A stretch of 11,512 nt of DNA from Corynebacterium sp. (GTDB lineage Bacteria > Actinomycetota > Actinomycetes > Mycobacteriales > Mycobacteriaceae). The stretch spans positions 1 to 11,512 of the forward strand of contig NZ_JASLIP010000055.1 in NCBI RefSeq assembly GCF_030152825.1, read 5' to 3'. This document shows positions 1-6,863 of this stretch, piece after piece; within the stretch, counting starts at the first letter, position 1, and each line of letters starts with the position of its first letter. The notes beneath the pieces are model-generated. The model was not told the origin of the DNA. It searched no databases and saw only the letters and a program-made list of their open reading frames with translations. The position numbers and the translations under genes are program-made.

Positions 1-51
1 TTTCCCGCGGGCCAGCTATTCACTCCACCCCCTATACGCGTGTCTGCTCAC

Positions 52-57
52 TAAACT
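52..57 (+). promoter_or_regulatory. Possible -10 box of the fhaB operon promoter
   Basis: TAAACT fits the actinobacterial TANNNT -10 pattern and lies about 80 bases before fhaB, in a 136-base stretch with no recognisable coding sequence. No convincing -35 hexamer is seen 16-18 bases upstream, which is common in corynebacteria. The frames reading through this stretch do not resemble an FHA-protein C-terminus, so any fhaA gene would end before the window. This is a weak inference from a short motif. Confidence 0.25.
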
Positions 58-122
58 AGGGTTGAAGCCCGGACAGGTCGGTCGCTCCCTGCGGCTCGGC
101 TGCTCGCGTATGCCCGATAAAT

Positions 123-128
123 AAGGAG
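123..128 (+). promoter_or_regulatory. Ribosome binding site that fixes the fhaB start
   Basis: AAGGAG lies 8 bases before the GTG at 137. The in-frame GTG at 128 overlaps this site and the ATG at 131 is only 2 bases from it, so neither is a plausible start. The GTG at 137 gives a short N-terminus leading straight into the membrane segment. Confidence 0.7.
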
Positions 129-136
129 TGATGACC

Positions 137-652
137 GTGCACACCACACTGTTACTAGTGGTCAAGATCGGCCTGCTCGTGCTGCTGTGGTTCTTCATCT
201 GGATGACGCTCCGCGCGCTGCGCAAGGATCTGAACTACGCGGCGCACCCCGGAGCGGGCGCCCGTGATGGCGCGCCGATGGGCTACGCCGCACCCCACGC
301 CGGCCTGGCTGGCGGCACGTCGAGCAGCGGTTTCCGGGGCACGCGCCACCGCACGAATCCGCCGAAGTCCCTGATCATCACCAGTGGCCCGCTGACCGGG
401 ACCACCCTGAACTTCCAGGGCTACGACGAGATCACGATCGGCCGTTCCTCGGTCTCCACACTGCAGCTGGAGGATGATTTCGCCTCGGGCACCCACGCCC
501 GGCTCATCCGCCGGGGTCGGGACTGGTTCATCGAGGATCAGGATTCCCGCAACGGCACGTGGCTGAACGGCCAGCGCATTGACCAGCCAGAACGGCTCGC
601 CGAGGGCATGGAAGTCCGGATCGGGCAGACCCAGGTGAGGATGGAGCAATGA
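137..652 (+). CDS. fhaB: FHA-domain membrane protein FhaB (FipA)
   Basis: Phosphothreonine-reading adaptor of the cell-wall kinase cluster; in mycobacteria FhaB/FipA links kinase signalling to the FtsZ-FtsQ division machinery (known from the family). With the GTG start at 137 it has 171 residues. An N-terminal hydrophobic helix (about 6-25) is followed by a basic stretch, a low-complexity linker (about 35-75) and a C-terminal FHA domain (about 80-171). FHA landmarks are visible: GRSS at about 102-105, the S-G-T-H loop (S117, H120) and the R-N-G-T-W-L-N-G segment with N139. The gene overlaps pstP by 4 bases (ATGA), suggesting translational coupling. The length is close to the short mycobacterial FhaB. 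Identity rests on domain layout plus synteny and is secure; the exact partners in this organism are inferred. Confidence 0.93.
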   Translation: MHTTLLLVVKIGLLVLLWFFIWMTLRALRKDLNYAAHPGAGARDGAPMGYAAPHAGLAGGTSSSGFRGTRHRTNPPKSLIITSGPLTGTTLNFQGYDEITIGRSSVSTLQLEDDFASGTHARLIRRGRDWFIEDQDSRNGTWLNGQRIDQPERLAEGMEVRIGQTQVRMEQ

Positions 653-2211
653 CGGATCAGCGCTTGACTTTAGATTTCGCCGCATCCTCCGACCGCGGTT
701 TGGTGCGCACGAATAATGAGGACTCCGCCTACGCGGGCCCACGCCTGCTGGCCCTCGCCGATGGCATGGGTGGCCACGCGGCCGGCGAGGTGGCCAGCCG
801 CTTCCTGGTGGACACCTTGCGGGCACTGGACTCCCCGCTCCTGGACGAGCCAGATGAGCGCCGCCGTCTGATCTCCGTGCTGGAGCGCGCGGTGGATGAG
901 GGCAACGAGCGCATCGCCTCCCACGTGGACGAGAACCCACAGCTGGAGGGCATGGGCTGCACCCTCACCGCGATCCTGTTCAGCAACGGTAAGGCAGCGA
1001 TGTGCCACGTCGGTGACTCCCGCGCCTACCGGCTGCGCGACGGGGAGCTCACGCAGATCACGAAGGACGATACTTTCGTCCAGACCCTCGTGGACGAGGG
1101 CAAGCTCGACGGTGCGGACGCCAGCTCCCACCCGCAGCGATCCCTGATCCTCAAGGCTCTTACCGGCCGGCCCGTGGAGCCAACCCTCACGGAGTTTGAG
1201 GTGCTGCCGGGCGACCGCTACATGCTGTGCTCCGATGGTCTCTCCGATCCGGTGAGCATCGACACAATGCGGGACATCCTGAACGCCTACGACCCTGCCA
1301 CCGCAGCCGATCGCCTCGTCGAGATGGCGTTGCGCGGCGGTGGACCGGATAACGTCACCGTCGTCGTCGCGGATGTCGTGGACCTCGAGTCTGTCGAGGA
1401 CGACGCCGTAGGCGAGGACGGCGCGGCAGGTTCCGCTGGTCGTGGCCCGCTGCCGGAGACCCCGGTGCTAACTGGTGCGGCCTCTCCAAACAGGCAGGAA
1501 AGCCGCAGCTTCGATACGCCTGCGGCCCGCGCCGCGGCCAGCGGTGCTAACGTGACGAGCTCGCGCTCCCCCAAGAACCCCGAGGAGATGCCCGAGCCCG
1601 CCGACACCGCCAAGCAGCATGCCGGGTCCGGTTCGGAACAGGCCGCTGCGCCCGCATCCGGCGCGTCAGACGCCACCGGGTCCGGCGGAACCGACGTCCC
1701 TAAAAAGAAGCGGGGACGGGGCTGGATCGCCCTGGTGGTCGCACTTGTCCTCATCGTCGGGCTCGGGATCGCTGGGTTCTTCGGTTACCAGAAGATCGGC
1801 GATACCTACTTCGTCGCCGTGGAGGGCAAGCAGATCGTCGTGAAGAACGGGGTGCACGGCTCCCCGCTGGGGTTCTCCCTGAGCTCCACACACCAGCGGA
1901 TCTGCCTCGACGAGTCCGCCTCCGTGCGGCTCATCGGCGCGGATAATGATGCCCCCGAGGACTGCCACCTCTTTCTGACCTCCGACCTGACCCCCTCGGC
2001 GCGAAGCACTGTCGAGAGCATGCCGGAGGACAGCTACCAGGCCGTCGTCGAGCAGGTGAACCGACTGGCGGAGGAAACCCTGCCGGTGTGCGTGACCCGC
2101 GAGAAGAAGAACGATGGGAAGCGCCCAAGCGCAGACCGAGCCGCGAGCACCGCCAGGAAGGGCGCTGAGGACCTGACGACCCCCGGCGTGTCCTGCCGGG
2201 AGGTGAATTGA
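649..2211 (+). CDS. pstP: Membrane PP2C-type Ser/Thr protein phosphatase PstP
   Basis: Metal-dependent (Mn/Mg) phosphatase that reverses PknA/PknB phosphorylation of the kinases and of cell-wall and division substrates. The 520-residue product has a cytoplasmic PP2C domain (about 8-245) with the metal-site motifs: N-E-D (E24, D25), D38-G-M-G-G-H, S-D196-G and G-P-D234-N. A Ser/Ala/Pro-rich linker (about 250-350) and a Lys/Arg-rich stop precede one transmembrane helix (about 359-381). The extracytoplasmic part (about 382-520) holds four cysteines (C419, C439, C481, C516), enough for two disulfides. The start ATG overlaps the fhaB stop, with AGGTGAGG at 633-640 as ribosome site. rodA follows after 1 base. 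It is also called ppp in corynebacteria. Identity is secure; the ligand of the outer domain, if any, is unknown. Confidence 0.95.
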   Translation: MTDQRLTLDFAASSDRGLVRTNNEDSAYAGPRLLALADGMGGHAAGEVASRFLVDTLRALDSPLLDEPDERRRLISVLERAVDEGNERIASHVDENPQLEGMGCTLTAILFSNGKAAMCHVGDSRAYRLRDGELTQITKDDTFVQTLVDEGKLDGADASSHPQRSLILKALTGRPVEPTLTEFEVLPGDRYMLCSDGLSDPVSIDTMRDILNAYDPATAADRLVEMALRGGGPDNVTVVVADVVDLESVEDDAVGEDGAAGSAGRGPLPETPVLTGAASPNRQESRSFDTPAARAAASGANVTSSRSPKNPEEMPEPADTAKQHAGSGSEQAAAPASGASDATGSGGTDVPKKKRGRGWIALVVALVLIVGLGIAGFFGYQKIGDTYFVAVEGKQIVVKNGVHGSPLGFSLSSTHQRICLDESASVRLIGADNDAPEDCHLFLTSDLTPSARSTVESMPEDSYQAVVEQVNRLAEETLPVCVTREKKNDGKRPSADRAASTARKGAEDLTTPGVSCREVN

Positions 2212-2212
2212 A

Positions 2213-3598
2213 TTGACCAAGGGCTTTTTTAAGAGAAAGACCGAAGCCTGGCTGCTGCTGCTCACCGCAGTGGTCACCCTGACGGCGGTCGTATCGCTGG
2301 AGCTGGCGCAGGGCAATGAGCTCAGCTCCAGCATCTTCCTGCTGGTCGGTGGGTTCTTCCTCATTTTCCTGGTCGCGCACCTGGTGATGAACTGGGTGGC
2401 GCCCGACGCGGATCAGGTGATACTCCCCGTCGCCGCGCTACTCAATGGGTTGGGTCTGGTGATGATTTACCGCATTGACCTGGCCACGGGCATGTCCCTG
2501 GCAAAGTCTCAGATCATGTGGATGGTTGTCGGTGTGGGACTGCTGGTGGCGGTGCTCGTGTTCCTGAAGGATCACCGCTCGCTGCAGGACTACGCCTACC
2601 TGATGGGCCTGGTGGGGCTGGTGCTGCTCGCGCTGCCAATCGTGTGGCCGACCAGCCTCAATGCGGACGCCAACGTATGGATCTCTATCGGGCCCTTCTC
2701 CATCCAGCCGGGCGAGTTCGCGAAGATCCTGCTGCTGCTGTTCTTCGCCGCCCTGCTGGTCAGCAAGCGCCGACTGTTCTCCGTGACGGGTAAGAGCCTG
2801 CTGGGACTGCAGTTCCCCCGCATGCGTGACATGGGACCGCTGTTCCTGGTGTGGGGCCTGGCGATGGTCATTTCCGCCGCGCAGAACGACTTCGGCCCGG
2901 CACTGCTTCTCTTCGCCACCGTGTTGGGGATGCTGTACATCGTGACGGAGCGCGCCTCCTGGGTGGTGCTCGGCGTGGGACTGGCCTCGGTCGGCGCGAT
3001 CGCAGTGTACCAGGTGTCCGACAAAATCCAGACCCGTGTGGCGAACTTCGTGGACCCGTTCGCGGACTTCCACAATCGGGGTCTGCAGCTCGCGCAGTCC
3101 CTGTTTGGCCTCTCCTACGGCGGGATCACCGGCAAGGGGCTCGGCGAGGGCTACCCGGAGCTGATCCCGGTGGTGCAGTCGGACTTCATCCTCTCCGCCT
3201 TCGGCGAAGAGCTCGGCCTGATCGGCCTATCCGCGATCCTGCTGCTGTACGCAATCTTCGTGCTCCGCGGCTTCACGGTGAGCATGCACGCCAGCGATTC
3301 CTTCGGCAAGCTCGTCGCCGCTGGCCTGTCCCTGACGGTCGCGGTGCAGGTCTTCGTTGTCGTGGCGGGTATTTCCAAGCTCATGCCGATGACCGGCCTG
3401 ACGACCCCATTCCTTGCCCACGGTGGTTCCTCGCTATTGGCGAACTACATCTTGCTGGCGATCCTGCTGCGGATCTCCGACTCTGCCCGCGCCCGGCGCG
3501 CGGTGCAGGACGAGGGCAGCAACTCCGGAGGGAAAGATGCCACGTCCGACGAGAAGCAGGGGGCTGCGCAGAACAACGGAGAAGGTGAGCTCGCGTGA
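2213..3598 (+). CDS. rodA: SEDS-family peptidoglycan polymerase RodA (FtsW/RodA/SpoVE)
   Basis: Integral-membrane glycosyltransferase that polymerises lipid II into glycan strands, working with a class B penicillin-binding protein; here the partner is the adjacent pbpA. The 461-residue protein is a chain of hydrophobic helices with a polar cytoplasmic tail (about 425-461). Family signatures are visible: P-G-E-F at 166-169, N-D-F-G-P-A, G-L-G-E-G before S-D324-F-I-L-S with F-G-E-E-L-G-L-I-G, and H-G-G-S-S-L-L-A-N near the last helices. D324 aligns with the essential SEDS aspartate. The start is TTG at 2213; GGGAGG at 2198-2203, inside the end of pstP, is 9 bases upstream, and the in-frame GTG at 2204 is at once stopped. 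The stop overlaps the pbpA start (GTGA). In this cluster RodA serves elongation; FtsW is normally encoded in the division cluster. Confidence 0.94.
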   Translation: MTKGFFKRKTEAWLLLLTAVVTLTAVVSLELAQGNELSSSIFLLVGGFFLIFLVAHLVMNWVAPDADQVILPVAALLNGLGLVMIYRIDLATGMSLAKSQIMWMVVGVGLLVAVLVFLKDHRSLQDYAYLMGLVGLVLLALPIVWPTSLNADANVWISIGPFSIQPGEFAKILLLLFFAALLVSKRRLFSVTGKSLLGLQFPRMRDMGPLFLVWGLAMVISAAQNDFGPALLLFATVLGMLYIVTERASWVVLGVGLASVGAIAVYQVSDKIQTRVANFVDPFADFHNRGLQLAQSLFGLSYGGITGKGLGEGYPELIPVVQSDFILSAFGEELGLIGLSAILLLYAIFVLRGFTVSMHASDSFGKLVAAGLSLTVAVQVFVVVAGISKLMPMTGLTTPFLAHGGSSLLANYILLAILLRISDSARARRAVQDEGSNSGGKDATSDEKQGAAQNNGEGELA

Positions 3599-5043
3599 AT
3601 CGACCGATTAAAGCCGTAGCCATCTTCAGCATGATCTTGACGGTCATTCTGCTGATCAACCTAACCTATATTCAGGCCTTCCAGACCAAACAGCTGGCGG
3701 AGAACCCGCTGAATGCTCGCCAGTTCTATGACATGAAGCAGCGCCAGCGCGGGCAGATCTCTGCCGGCGGCCAGGTGCTGGCCGAGTCCGTGCGGGACGA
3801 TAACGGCTACTACAACCGCCGCTACGTCTACGCCCCGGAGGCCTTCGGCTCGGTGGAGGGTTACTTCTCCGACCGCTTCGGCGCCGCCGGTATCGAGGCC
3901 AGCCAGAATTCCATCCTTTCGGGCGAGGACGACAGCCTGTTCGCCCGCCGCATGTGGGACCAGATCTCCGGCAAGGAGGTCCGTGGCGCGAATGTGGAGC
4001 TCACCCTGAGCCCGCAGGTGCAGCAAGTGGCCTACGACGAGCTGGCCAGCAAGGGCTACTCCGGCTCCGTCGTGGCCCTGCGCCCCTCGACGGGCGCAGT
4101 GCTGGCAATGGCCAGCACGCCGTCCTATAACCCGAGCGCGATCACGGATCAGTCCCCGGAGGCGGCGGCCGCGAACTTCGAGGCTCTGAGCCAGGACGCA
4201 GGTTCCCCGCTGCTGAACCGCTCTACCCAGGTGACCCAGCCGCCGGGTTCGACCTTCAAGGTGATCACCACGGCCGCCGCGCTGCAGGCCGGCGATAATG
4301 CGGATACTCCGGTCAGCGCTGCCAGCCAGACCACGCTGCCGGACACGGTCACGACCCTGGAGAACTACGGTGGTCAGCGCTGCGCGGGTGGGGAGACCAC
4401 CACGCTGCGGGTGGCCTTCGAGAAGTCCTGCAACGTGCCCTTCGTCGAATTGGGCGTCAAGCACGGCGATGATCTTTTCCGCAAGACCGCGGAGGCCTTC
4501 GGCGTGGGTGATAGCTACGAGGGCCTGGGGCTGGGCATGCAGCGCTCGACGCTGGGTGACCTGCCGGACAAGGCCGCCCTGGGCCAGTCCGCGATCGGCC
4601 AGCGCGACGTGTCTCTGACCCCGCTGCAGAACGCCGTGATCGCGGCGACGATCGCCAATGGTGGCGTGCGCATGGAGCCGCACCTGGTCTCCAAGATCAC
4701 GGGTCCGGATCTGAAGACCCTGAAGGAGACGAAGCCGAAGCGGCTGAACCGGGCGATCCCGAAGGAGACGGCTGACCAGCTCAAGGAGCTCATGCAGGGT
4801 TCCGAACGTAGCGGCGGGGGCTCGGCCACCATTGCGTCGAAGACCGGCACGGCCGAGCACGGCGAGGTTCGCGGCGAGGCCGCCCCGCATACCTGGTACA
4901 TCGCGTTTTCCACCGAGGCGGACGTGGCCGTGGCCGTGCTGGTGGAAAACGGTGGCGGCATGGGCCAGGGGGCCACGGGTAATGCCGTAGCCGGCCCGCT
5001 CGGGCGTGCCGTCATCGCAGCCGCGGAGCAGGAGCAGCGCTAA
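3595..5043 (+). CDS. pbpA: Class B penicillin-binding protein PbpA (peptidoglycan transpeptidase)
   Basis: D,D-transpeptidase that cross-links peptidoglycan and is a target of beta-lactams. The 482-residue protein has a single N-terminal membrane anchor (about 7-26), a short non-penicillin-binding region (about 30-145) and a C-terminal transpeptidase domain (about 150-475). All three active-site motifs are present: S219-T-F-K222, S278-C-N280 and K416-T-G418, so it should be active. The N-terminal module is short, as in mycobacterial PbpA. The GTG start overlaps the rodA stop by four bases, which couples translation of the polymerase and transpeptidase as a SEDS/bPBP pair. pknA begins 2 bases after the stop. 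The family role in septation and growth is known from mycobacteria; its role here is inferred from homology and position. Confidence 0.95.
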   Translation: MNRPIKAVAIFSMILTVILLINLTYIQAFQTKQLAENPLNARQFYDMKQRQRGQISAGGQVLAESVRDDNGYYNRRYVYAPEAFGSVEGYFSDRFGAAGIEASQNSILSGEDDSLFARRMWDQISGKEVRGANVELTLSPQVQQVAYDELASKGYSGSVVALRPSTGAVLAMASTPSYNPSAITDQSPEAAAANFEALSQDAGSPLLNRSTQVTQPPGSTFKVITTAAALQAGDNADTPVSAASQTTLPDTVTTLENYGGQRCAGGETTTLRVAFEKSCNVPFVELGVKHGDDLFRKTAEAFGVGDSYEGLGLGMQRSTLGDLPDKAALGQSAIGQRDVSLTPLQNAVIAATIANGGVRMEPHLVSKITGPDLKTLKETKPKRLNRAIPKETADQLKELMQGSERSGGGSATIASKTGTAEHGEVRGEAAPHTWYIAFSTEADVAVAVLVENGGGMGQGATGNAVAGPLGRAVIAAAEQEQR

Positions 5044-5045
5044 AA

Positions 5046-6686
5046 ATGACTGAACAGCCAGAGCAGCACCAGCCGGACCGCACGGATATCGAGTACACCC
5101 AGCGGCTACTGGGGGAGCGCTACCAGCTGAGCTGGATCGTTGGCCGGGGCGGGATGTCCACCGTGTGGCTCGCCCGCGATACCGTCGCGCAGCGGGATGT
5201 GGCCATCAAGATCCTGAAGCCCGAGTACACCGAAAGCCCGGAGTTCCGCGAGCGCTTCCGCAACGAGGCGGAGGCCGCGGAGCACTTCGATTCCCCGAAT
5301 GTGGTCGCCACCTACGACTACGGGGAGGTTTCCCCGGACGGCTCCCAGCCCACGCAGGAGACCCACGCGGTGTTCTGTTACATCGTGATGGAGTACGTCC
5401 GCGGCGAGAGCCTGGCCGATGTGCTGCGCCGCGAGCGCCAGCTGCCGGAGCCCCTGGCCTTGGACCTGATCCGGCAGACCGCGATGGGCCTGGCGGCGAT
5501 CCATGCCACCGGCACGGTGCACCGGGATATCAAGCCCGCCAACCTGCTGCTCACCGCCGATGGCACGGTGAAGATCACGGACTTCGGTATCGCGAAGGCC
5601 GCGCAGGCGGTGCCGCTGACCCAGACCGGCATGGTGGTGGGCACGGCCCAGTACGTCTCCCCCGAGCAGGCGCAGGGCCGGGAAGTCACCGCCGCCTCGG
5701 ATGTCTACTCCCTCGGCGTGGTGGCCTACGAGGTGCTGGCTGGCCACCGTCCGTTCCGTGGGGACTCCTCCGTCTCGGTTGCGATCAAGCATATTTCCGA
5801 GCAGCCGGAGCCCCTCCCCGAGGAGCTCAGTTCCCCGCTGCGCGAGCTGGTCAACACCTGCCTGCGCAAAAGCCCGCAGGCCCGCTACGCCGACGGTCAG
5901 GAGCTCGCGGAGGCCGCCGCCGCTGTCCTCTCCGGGGCTCCTGCCCCTCGCCCGGCTGCTGTGTCCACTGCCGACGCCGCCGCGCACACGGATGTTTTCG
6001 CCGCCCACGGTGGTGCTCGGGGTGCTGCCCCTGGGGATTCCGACGCCGAACTCAGCCAGGTGGTGACCGGGCAAGGCACGGCCGTCCCGCCACGCCAGGG
6101 TCCCGCCCGAGGGCCGCGCAAGACCGGTACGGCGGATGCTGCAGGGGCGGCGTCCCAACGTTCGGCAGGTCGGCGCGATCAACAGCGCAATTCCGCCACC
6201 CCGTGGATCGTGCTTGGGGTTGTTGTGGCCCTCGGCCTGGGCGTGATCGGCTACCTCCTTTTCAGCGATTCGGATTCCTCGACCCCTGAGCGAGAGACGA
6301 AGACCGTGACCAGCGAGGTCACGACCTCCCCCACCCAGGAGGAGTACGTCCCGCCGCAGCCGGTGGAGCCCCGCCCGGAGGAAACCCAGACGGGCGAGGA
6401 TAACGGCGCAGATGACGAGACCACCTCGACCCGTCCGGAGCGCCCCACGCAGCCGTCGACGCAGCCGGGCGGGCCGACGAGGACGCAGCCCACACCGAGC
6501 TCCCCACGCCCGCCGTCGCAGCCGTCCCAACCAACGGTCCCGACGGACGACAACCCCTCCCCGTCGGCTCCGAACCCGGGCGGCGACCAGCCCAACCCGG
6601 GAAATAACGCGGAGGGCCCCGCCGGGACGGGTGCCACCAACCTGGCCGATAGCGAGGTCGGGGCGCTAGGGCTGCGGGCGATCTAG
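5046..6686 (+). CDS. pknA: Transmembrane Ser/Thr protein kinase PknA
   Basis: Hanks-type kinase that phosphorylates division and wall-synthesis proteins. The 546-residue protein has the kinase domain at about 26-295: glycine loop G-R-G-G-M-S, K55 in V-A-I-K, H-R-D161-I-K-P-A-N, D179-F-G, and an activation loop with T192, T194 and T200 before S-P-E-Q. A low-complexity juxtamembrane linker (about 296-385) leads to one transmembrane helix (about 387-408). The extracytoplasmic tail (about 410-546) is rich in Pro, Thr, Ser, Gln and Asp with no PASTA repeat, which separates PknA from PknB. The ATG lies 2 bases after the pbpA stop; AGGAG at 5030-5034 is 11 bases upstream, rather far. The long disordered outer tail makes it larger than mycobacterial PknA. 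Identity is secure from domain order and synteny. Confidence 0.94.
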   Translation: MTEQPEQHQPDRTDIEYTQRLLGERYQLSWIVGRGGMSTVWLARDTVAQRDVAIKILKPEYTESPEFRERFRNEAEAAEHFDSPNVVATYDYGEVSPDGSQPTQETHAVFCYIVMEYVRGESLADVLRRERQLPEPLALDLIRQTAMGLAAIHATGTVHRDIKPANLLLTADGTVKITDFGIAKAAQAVPLTQTGMVVGTAQYVSPEQAQGREVTAASDVYSLGVVAYEVLAGHRPFRGDSSVSVAIKHISEQPEPLPEELSSPLRELVNTCLRKSPQARYADGQELAEAAAAVLSGAPAPRPAAVSTADAAAHTDVFAAHGGARGAAPGDSDAELSQVVTGQGTAVPPRQGPARGPRKTGTADAAGAASQRSAGRRDQQRNSATPWIVLGVVVALGLGVIGYLLFSDSDSSTPERETKTVTSEVTTSPTQEEYVPPQPVEPRPEETQTGEDNGADDETTSTRPERPTQPSTQPGGPTRTQPTPSSPRPPSQPSQPTVPTDDNPSPSAPNPGGDQPNPGNNAEGPAGTGATNLADSEVGALGLRAI

Positions 6687-6739
6687 CGGCCACCCGGTGC
6701 CCAGTTGCGCGACCGGGCTTTCCCGGGCGAAGAAAACAC

Positions 6740-6745
6740 TAAAGT
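6740..6745 (+). promoter_or_regulatory. Possible -10 box of a pknB promoter
   Basis: TAAAGT matches the TANNNT actinobacterial -10 pattern. The same hexamer recurs at 6768-6773 inside a palindrome, so either or both could be the promoter. No clear TTGACA-like -35 is seen 17-18 bases upstream of either box. It is assigned mainly because pknB stands apart from pknA by 177 bases. Confidence 0.3.
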
Positions 6746-6764
6746 AGTAACGGGAACAGTGGCG

Positions 6765-6778
6765 CGGTAAAGTTACCG
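6765..6778. promoter_or_regulatory. Palindrome CGGTAA-AG-TTACCG, possible operator
   Basis: Perfect 6+6 inverted repeat with a 2-base centre, overlapping a TAAAGT promoter-like box about 90 bases before pknB. The position would suit a dimeric transcription factor. I do not recognise it as a published motif. Confidence 0.35.
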
Positions 6779-6792
6779 GCTTTGAAGCAGAA

Positions 6793-6813
6793 TCGGGAGG
6801 GACAGCCTCCCGA
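6793..6813 (+). other. 8-bp stem hairpin in the pknB leader
   Basis: TCGGGAGG pairs perfectly with CCTCCCGA around the 5-base loop GACAG. No T-run follows, so it is not a standard terminator. The left arm contains GGGAGG, a Shine-Dalgarno-like string that is sequestered here, but no start codon follows at the right distance. A role in transcript stability or leader control is possible; none can be shown from sequence. Confidence 0.4.
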
Positions 6814-6851
6814 GCCGCACCGCGGCAGTACACAGTGAGTTGGAAGATCAG

Positions 6852-6857
6852 AGGAGG
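6852..6857 (+). promoter_or_regulatory. Ribosome binding site that fixes the pknB start
   Basis: AGGAGG lies 6 bases before the GTG at 6864, a near-ideal spacing. The in-frame TTG at 6840 would place this site inside the gene and has only weak ribosome-site similarity before it, so the GTG is preferred. Confidence 0.75.
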
Positions 6858-6863
6858 TCGGTC

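Larger units (their letters stand above)
6687..6863 (+). other. Structured pknA-pknB intergenic leader (177 bases)
   Basis: No coding sequence is seen here. The stretch holds, in order: C/G-rich inverted repeats right after pknA (CCCGGT 6693-6698 with ACCGGG 6712-6717, or CCGGG-CTTT-CCCGG 6713-6726) that could weakly attenuate transcription; two TAAAGT boxes (6740-6745, 6768-6773); a palindrome (6765-6778); a hairpin (6793-6813); and the pknB ribosome site. It breaks an otherwise gapless operon and suggests pknB can be transcribed or regulated separately. Confidence 0.6.

Noticed and set aside
2..124. Open frame at the left edge as the end of fhaA
   Set aside because: The translated peptide has no FHA features or conserved fhaA ending; it looks like non-coding sequence.
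3661..4890. 409-codon open frame on the - strand opposite pbpA
   Set aside because: Composition is Arg/Gly/Leu-rich without motifs, and the + strand encodes a PbpA with all active-site motifs. It is a high-GC shadow frame.
5106..6530. 474-codon open frame on the - strand opposite pknA
   Set aside because: Low-complexity Arg/Gly product lying over a clear kinase gene; antisense shadow of GC-rich codons.
6752..6776. SigH/ECF-type promoter (GGGAAC ... GTTAC) before pknB
   Set aside because: The gap from GGAAC to GTT is 14 bases, shorter than the usual 16-20, so the match is not convincing.
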